Assembly: GCF_029784155.1 (NCBI RefSeq)
Contig: NC_073691.1
Location: 140,732,433 to 140,796,432 of the forward strand
Direction: 5' to 3'
Length of the DNA: 64,000 bases
Origin: Uranotaenia lowii
Lineage: Eukaryota > Arthropoda > Insecta > Diptera > Culicidae
The notes under the pieces were generated by a model. The model had not been told where the DNA came from and did no database searches. It saw only the letters and a list, made by a program, of their open reading frames with translations. Position numbers and translations under genes: made by a program. Every line of letters starts with the position of its first letter. Position 1 is the stretch's first letter. Shown here piece by piece: positions 58,791 through 64,000 of the stretch.

Positions 58791-61700
58791 ATAAAAGGTA
58801 AGAAATTACAGTACATCCATTCAATTGTTTTGTCATACTTATTGGAAATCCTTTTGTCTTGAAATATGTTTTTCACACTTTTTTTTAATAAACTCCATGA
58901 TTTGTGAAAAAATCCAGTTTATTTTTTTCTCGAAATATGACAATTTTATTGCTACCTTTGGATTCACGAGAATATCCAGAAATAAGTTAAAAAAATATTT
59001 AAAATAGTAAAGTGTTTTTTTATTTCGGCTCTGGATTTTGTTCTTGTTTCGAAGTTATTTACCATCCTGATGGCATTAGCGACTTTATATCACATTGCAG
59101 TTGGCGGACAGTTATTGACTTATCCGGCACAATTGTGTTTCTTGAACCGGTTGTTCAGCTGGTCATTATCATTCCTGATAGTTTCGGATGGCTAGACAAG
59201 CTTTTATCAGCAACTAACACTCACAAATATTAACGAATGATTGGTACATTCTTGAATATCGGAATGATGTTTATGGAAATATTTTAAAAGACAATTTTAT
59301 TTTTCCTGGAAGCTTCATATTTTTGCACTAAAAAATTCGCATTACATGGCGACCGTCAAAAATGTGGACTTAAACAATTTTAAGGTTTTTTTTTCGTTTT
59401 ATATGGCACGTTAGATTTCCTAAGAAAAAACTCTAAAAGCGATCGTTGAGCTGGTCATCCGGGGCCAGTTCAAAGGTGAACATGATAACGAGCTTCAAGC
59501 TCAAAGCGAAGAATGAAAAACAACACCTTCGGGCGCGAGAAATGGGAAGGGGGCACTTTTCGCTCCTAGCTATTTTCGAGCACTGGGATCCGACTTACCT
59601 GATTGTTGTTTGTTTATTCTGGATCGATCGATCTGGTCGTGGTCTTCTCGCGCTGCGGGGCAAGAAGTTTCTAGGGCGGAATCGATGAGCTGGTGATAAA
59701 TCTGTAACGAGCAGACCAACAACGAAAAAAGTGGGTGAGTAAATTAACCTAAACACAGTGTTCGGTACCGGAGATATTAGAGGCTGACGGCACGCGAGGA
59801 TGGATGGCTAGATAAAAAAGGGGCCTGAAAACTACAAAAGGTATAGCAAAAACGATTTGAAGCATTGTATATCGGTAAGGCCGAAAGTCGATCGACGGGA
59901 TAAAGTGCTAGAATTAACAGGTTGTAAATCAACTCGTTAGCGGGATGCTTTAGCGTTCCTGGCTAATGTTTGAGGGACCAGGAGCGGGTCTTGGTTAAGG
60001 GGAAAAAATCCCATAAATCTCGGCCTAGTGAGACTAGTCGATCGCCAGAGTTGCCTCGGTACTTTCATTCCCAATGGCTGAGGTGCAGGAAGCAAGCTTG
60101 AAACAAGATCAATCGATTTGTTCTAGCGGGAAGCTTTTTTTTTTCGAAAGCATAGTTCCTTGGCTTGGCAGCTTCGGTGTGTTGTGTTTAATCAACAGTA
60201 ACTTCTGGCGCTTATCATCGGTGGGCCATGAAGTTTCGGGCAGGGCTCATAAGGTCAGAAACTAGGCATCGACCGATTTGTAGCAACAGCTGATCCTGGC
60301 AGAGCGTCATGATTTATTCTGGCCCGGGTTCTAACATAAATCAAACATGAATTATGGCGACTAGGGCGCGAGAATTTCGCCGATAAGCGGAGCCGTGCGA
60401 AGAGTTATGGCCCGGTAACGGAGATGGGCGTTGCGGATTAGTTTTATGGTGTTTTGAGTAGCTCATGGCTGGTTAAACATGGCAGATGTTTTTTTTTTAT
60501 TAATCGAAACCGGGATCCTTCTATAGGAAGAAGTTTCAGGAAGTCAACATAAATTTCAGTTGCCTTGATTTGTTTGGTACTGTAATTTTTTTTAAATGTA
60601 TTTTTATGCCTGTAGATCTTTTGTCTGGTGACGTAAGTTTGGCGACTGTGAATTTGTTGAATCAGTTTTTAGACAGCCGTGTTTTCCGTTTCAACACTCC
60701 TGTTAAATTTGTTCAATTTGATAAATAATCGATCAATTGATGAGTGTCTTTCACAGATGGCCACTTTTGTTATGCCCTGTAGAAAGGCATTTACTCCAGG
60801 ATTAGGAGTTCACACCAATCTTTTTTTAACTTACGGTTTGAAAAATTTAAAATTCATTTGAGTCGACTCTTTAATGTTTACCCATCTAAAACAGGATTAA
60901 ATTGTAGAATAGTCTTTCTCGAACCGATCAAATCTTTAAGTGACAAACCACAACACCAATTAGCTTTGCTGCCATTCGTCCCCGATAGATCAAGCTGATC
61001 CCAATTAATCAAACCATCTCCGGCGTCAAAGAGCCTTTCTTCTTCCCTTTGATGTTCCGCGGTTTTGTGTTTTTGTTATCGATATCCCGCCGCGCCAATG
61101 TGTCGTATCACCACACCTGGCCCAGATATCATGAAACTTCTGAACAGGGGGCGCGCGCGCGTGCTCCTTAACTCATAATTTATGGGCAATGCTTTGAACT
61201 TACTACTCAGTTTCCCGGCAACCATGCGCCTTCCTTCGATTAAGGGGCTGCGGCAGAAGCCCACAATTCATTAATCTCAATCCTGTTCAAGTTCTGCCGA
61301 TGCAGCCAAGCCGCCAGAGCTCTCTTACAATTGCCAGTGCAATTGAACAAAAATCAACACCTATTTATCTTGTTGGTTTCGCATTGCATGCGCACCGAGA
61401 GCGCCTCACAAAGCTGAGGCGTAAATCTTGCTGCCGTTAAGCGAATGTTTTGATTGGTTTGATTGTGTAATGTTTGCGGTGACCAGCTTCTCCTATTCTC
61501 CCAGGATCTTCGCACCAATGCTTAAAGCCAGCCACAATCCTGGTGCATCCTCGTCGTTATACGCAAGTAGGTACGCCTCGGGTGCTGATGCATACCCGAC
61601 CATGTTCAAGGGACTCCTAAAGCTTTTCGGACCACAACGGCTCCGGAAAACGTGGTGGCGAAATGATAAATAAATTTATTGCCAAGTGGCTTCGAATGCG

Positions 61701-63470
61701 AGCGATCTTCTTCAGCTACCTGTTGTAATTTAGCGTTCCGAAGCGTGGTTGTACCATCGTCTCGGTATAAAAATGTAGCTGTAAGTTGCTTTGTACGTAT
61801 TATGGTCTTTTCTTGGTGCGATTATTAACAAGGCAAAGAAAGAAAATGACAAAATCAAACCCGCTTGGGTGGCAAAAGGCGGACCAACATGAGAAGGAAA
61901 ATAAACATAAATAAAGGATTAATTAAAATGTTTAGCCCGTTGTACCTTTGCTGAAATCGATCAACATTACTTTTTTTCAGTTGTTGTGGGGGATTTTTTA
62001 CTCTCTACTCGCTCAATCAGAAGCAATTTATATTTCGAATCAAAACGCACTTGTCCAGGATCCGTGACTTAAGATCGACTTTAAAGTCAGAGGTTCGAAT
62101 TACAGAGCTGTTGTTATCCGGGATCGGTCGTTTTAGGCGTCTGTTAGCCATTAATGTGTTTAATCTTCATCTCAATTTTGCAGAATGAGTTCCAATGTGA
62201 GGGAGCAAATATGATTAATAAAATAATATCTGCATCTGTAACACAATACGTCTTCTACATGAGAAAGAACAAAAAACTCTCAATAAATAAATGTTTCTCG
62301 TGACTTTCTCACAAATTTCTCTTGAAACATCATCCACATCTTTGATCAACAATAAACAAAAAAAGTGGTCCATAGAGTAAAAAGTGATCTAGTTAAACAA
62401 CGCCTTTTAAAAGGCAGAGTAATAACCTATTCATGTCTCCATCCCGTTCATTCGCAGTCGGGATATAATTTTTTTAGAACTTTCCTTTCGATGATTACTC
62501 TCGGAAAACTTTCAACGATCATCGTATTGCTTAGTGTGGTAGAACTTAACCGAGAGTCGGTAGAAATTTGGTATTCATTTCAATCGACTTTTTACAAATG
62601 CATTGAAAAATCGGCATTTAACTGTAAATGGTCAGCAGCAGAAACCAACCAAAGGGTAGGGTAAAAGTGTCATTTTTAACGTGGATCCTTTACTTTCATT
62701 TGATTCTTTTCAGCGATTTTCAGTTTCTTTAATCTGTCTTTAGCGCTAAAATTGGTTTCAAGGAAAAAAATATAGAATATTTGGTAAATGTAGAATTTTT
62801 TGGTAAAAAGGAGCCACCAGATGAGCAAAAACAGGAAAAATAACGTGTTAAAAAGTTTAAAAATGTGCAAGGTTTTTAAAATGGCTTATGAAACGATTAT
62901 AGGAGTGAAAAGCGCACCTTCAAGTGTGTAGAGGAGAAAATTCAAAGTTATTTTAAAGTCCAGTGAGGTTGCGTGAAGTCTTTTGTTTTTAAGGAACATC
63001 CATGCAAACTGAATCGAATTGTTCTTGCCATAATATTTTAAATTTATTCAATAAAATCATTAGATGGAATTAAATGCCCTAAAACGCTCTTGAAATGCAA
63101 TTTTTTGTATAAAAATTAATTTTAGACTTAAGAGTCACAATATTCCAGAAATATACAATTCTTTTCTCCTCCTAATTGAAGATGTGGTTTTGTAAAATAA
63201 CTTAGCATGATATTTAACACTCATGTGAAATATAAACATACGACCTTTTGTTTTTGAGTCAACGATTTTGTTTTTTTTTTCAGAATAGGAAGATGTTTCC
63301 AAAATACCTTGTTAATGGTTTGAAATATTAATACTCTACTAAAATTTTATTTAATCTTTTACAGCCTATCTGTCTTCTTTCAGAGAAATCGTAAACATGC
63401 CGATATAAAAGGATTTTAAAAAAATCTTTTTTGATTTCCTCAATTGAAAAATCTTTTTCATCAAAATTTA
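58791..63470. other. No recognisable gene; unique sequence
   Basis: 58.8-59.4 kb is AT-rich. 59.4-61.8 kb is GC-richer, unique-looking DNA with ORFs of 60-80 codons lacking motifs and a short (GC)n tract at 61149-61160. 61.8-63.4 kb is AT-rich. A lone B-box-like AGGTTCGAATTAC at 62090-62102 may be a SINE remnant. It may be intergenic or a long intron. Confidence 0.4.
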
Positions 63471-63609
63471 AAAAAATAACATTTGCAGTTGGCTGATAGA
63501 TATTGAAAAAAATATGCGGTATTGTGTTCGATTTTCAGTCTTGGGCTCGAACTCGCAGACATCGGCTCAGGAGGCAACTGACTTGCCAACTGAGCTGTAT
63601 CACAAGCCC
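63471..63609 (-). mobile_element. tRNA-derived SINE, copy 2
   Basis: The minus strand reads GGGCTTGTGATACAGCTCAG (A box), CCTCCTGAGCCGATGTC, CGAGTTCGAGCCCAAG (B box), ATCGAACACAATACCG and CAGCCAACTGCAA. It aligns with the SINE at 16523-16717, less its last 50 or so bases. It ends in an A-run (complement of 63471-63476). Confidence 0.8.
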
Positions 63610-64000
63610 ATTTTATTTGAATTAAAATAGGCCGTTTTAAAAACATATTGCCATTTTCAGCAATTTTTGGGTTGTTATTGATTTAGAACGCATGGGGTAT
63701 GATTAAATAAAGCCTAGGGTGAGTGTGTCGAAAATTTAAAATGGCTTTTATTATTTCCAAGGATTAGAGAGTAACGATTTACGTCTTTTCCATCGCAAAT
63801 ACATATCAATGTTGACTTTTCGATCCATTTTGGAATTTTTACTCTAATGAACCACTGGATTTATTGGTTTTTCTTGAACCTTCAAGTCTTGTTACAAGAT
63901 GATCATGCTTAGGCATAAATTTATAATGTTTCCTTATATATATTTGTTCATTTTGGAGTAAGAACAAAAAAAGCTTTTGAAAGAAGAATGAAACATTTAA

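Noticed and set aside
1..64000. LTR retrotransposons or integrated viral sequences
   Set aside because: I found no paired LTRs, no aspartic protease or integrase motif, and no recognisable viral polymerase or nucleoprotein motif in any frame.

Overview
This window is eukaryotic nuclear DNA, most likely from a mosquito (Culicidae, perhaps a culicine). I found no host protein-coding gene I can defend. The window is a dense, nested accumulation of mostly dead transposable elements in AT-rich sequence, broken by GC-richer unique stretches that look like intergenic or intronic DNA. The best taxonomic clue is two copies of a mariner/Tc1-type transposase with a measurable D-37-E catalytic spacing (ITmD37E group, described mainly from mosquitoes). 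Non-LTR retrotransposons, Helitrons, hAT-like elements, TTAA- and TA-flanked MITEs and tRNA-derived SINEs fit the same picture.

Layout. 1-1478 is an array of 181-bp units belonging to a Helitron family. 4.7-6.3 kb is an ITmD37E transposase relic split by a 5'-truncated non-LTR element, next to a possible last exon on the minus strand. 9.1-14.2 kb is one non-LTR retrotransposon (endonuclease, reverse transcriptase and C-terminal region) interrupted by a 2.67-kb hAT-like element with an 8-bp target duplication, itself carrying a TTAA-flanked MITE and a CCGG-rich repeat. 16.5 kb is a SINE and 17.4-18.3 kb a TA-flanked MITE. 18.4-23.2 kb is a degenerate hAT-like element enclosing a second one, which encloses a non-LTR 3' end. 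23.9-25.9 kb is a Helitron. 26.6-27.2 kb is a CCGG repeat with a MITE inside it. 31.2-33.1 kb is a full-length ITmD37E transposon inserted in a short element here called M1. 34.7, 43.2 and 58.1 kb are further M1 copies. 37.8-38.4 kb is a compact Helitron with three of the 181-bp units. 40.0-40.8 kb is an inverted pair of CCGG repeats. 47.7-48.9 kb is a 16-bp minisatellite that reverses orientation in the middle. 51.6-55.2 kb is a Helitron-type array split by another Helitron. 55.4-56.6 kb is a Tc1-type element with terminal inverted repeats of about 175 bp. 57.9-58.8 kb is a three-level nest (SINE in M1 in another repeat).

No set of genes works together as a pathway. The biology here is insertion history: several insertions can be proved because an uninterrupted paralogue or a restored reading frame is present in the same window. 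Family names rest on termini, target duplications and protein motifs read by eye; no database search was possible.
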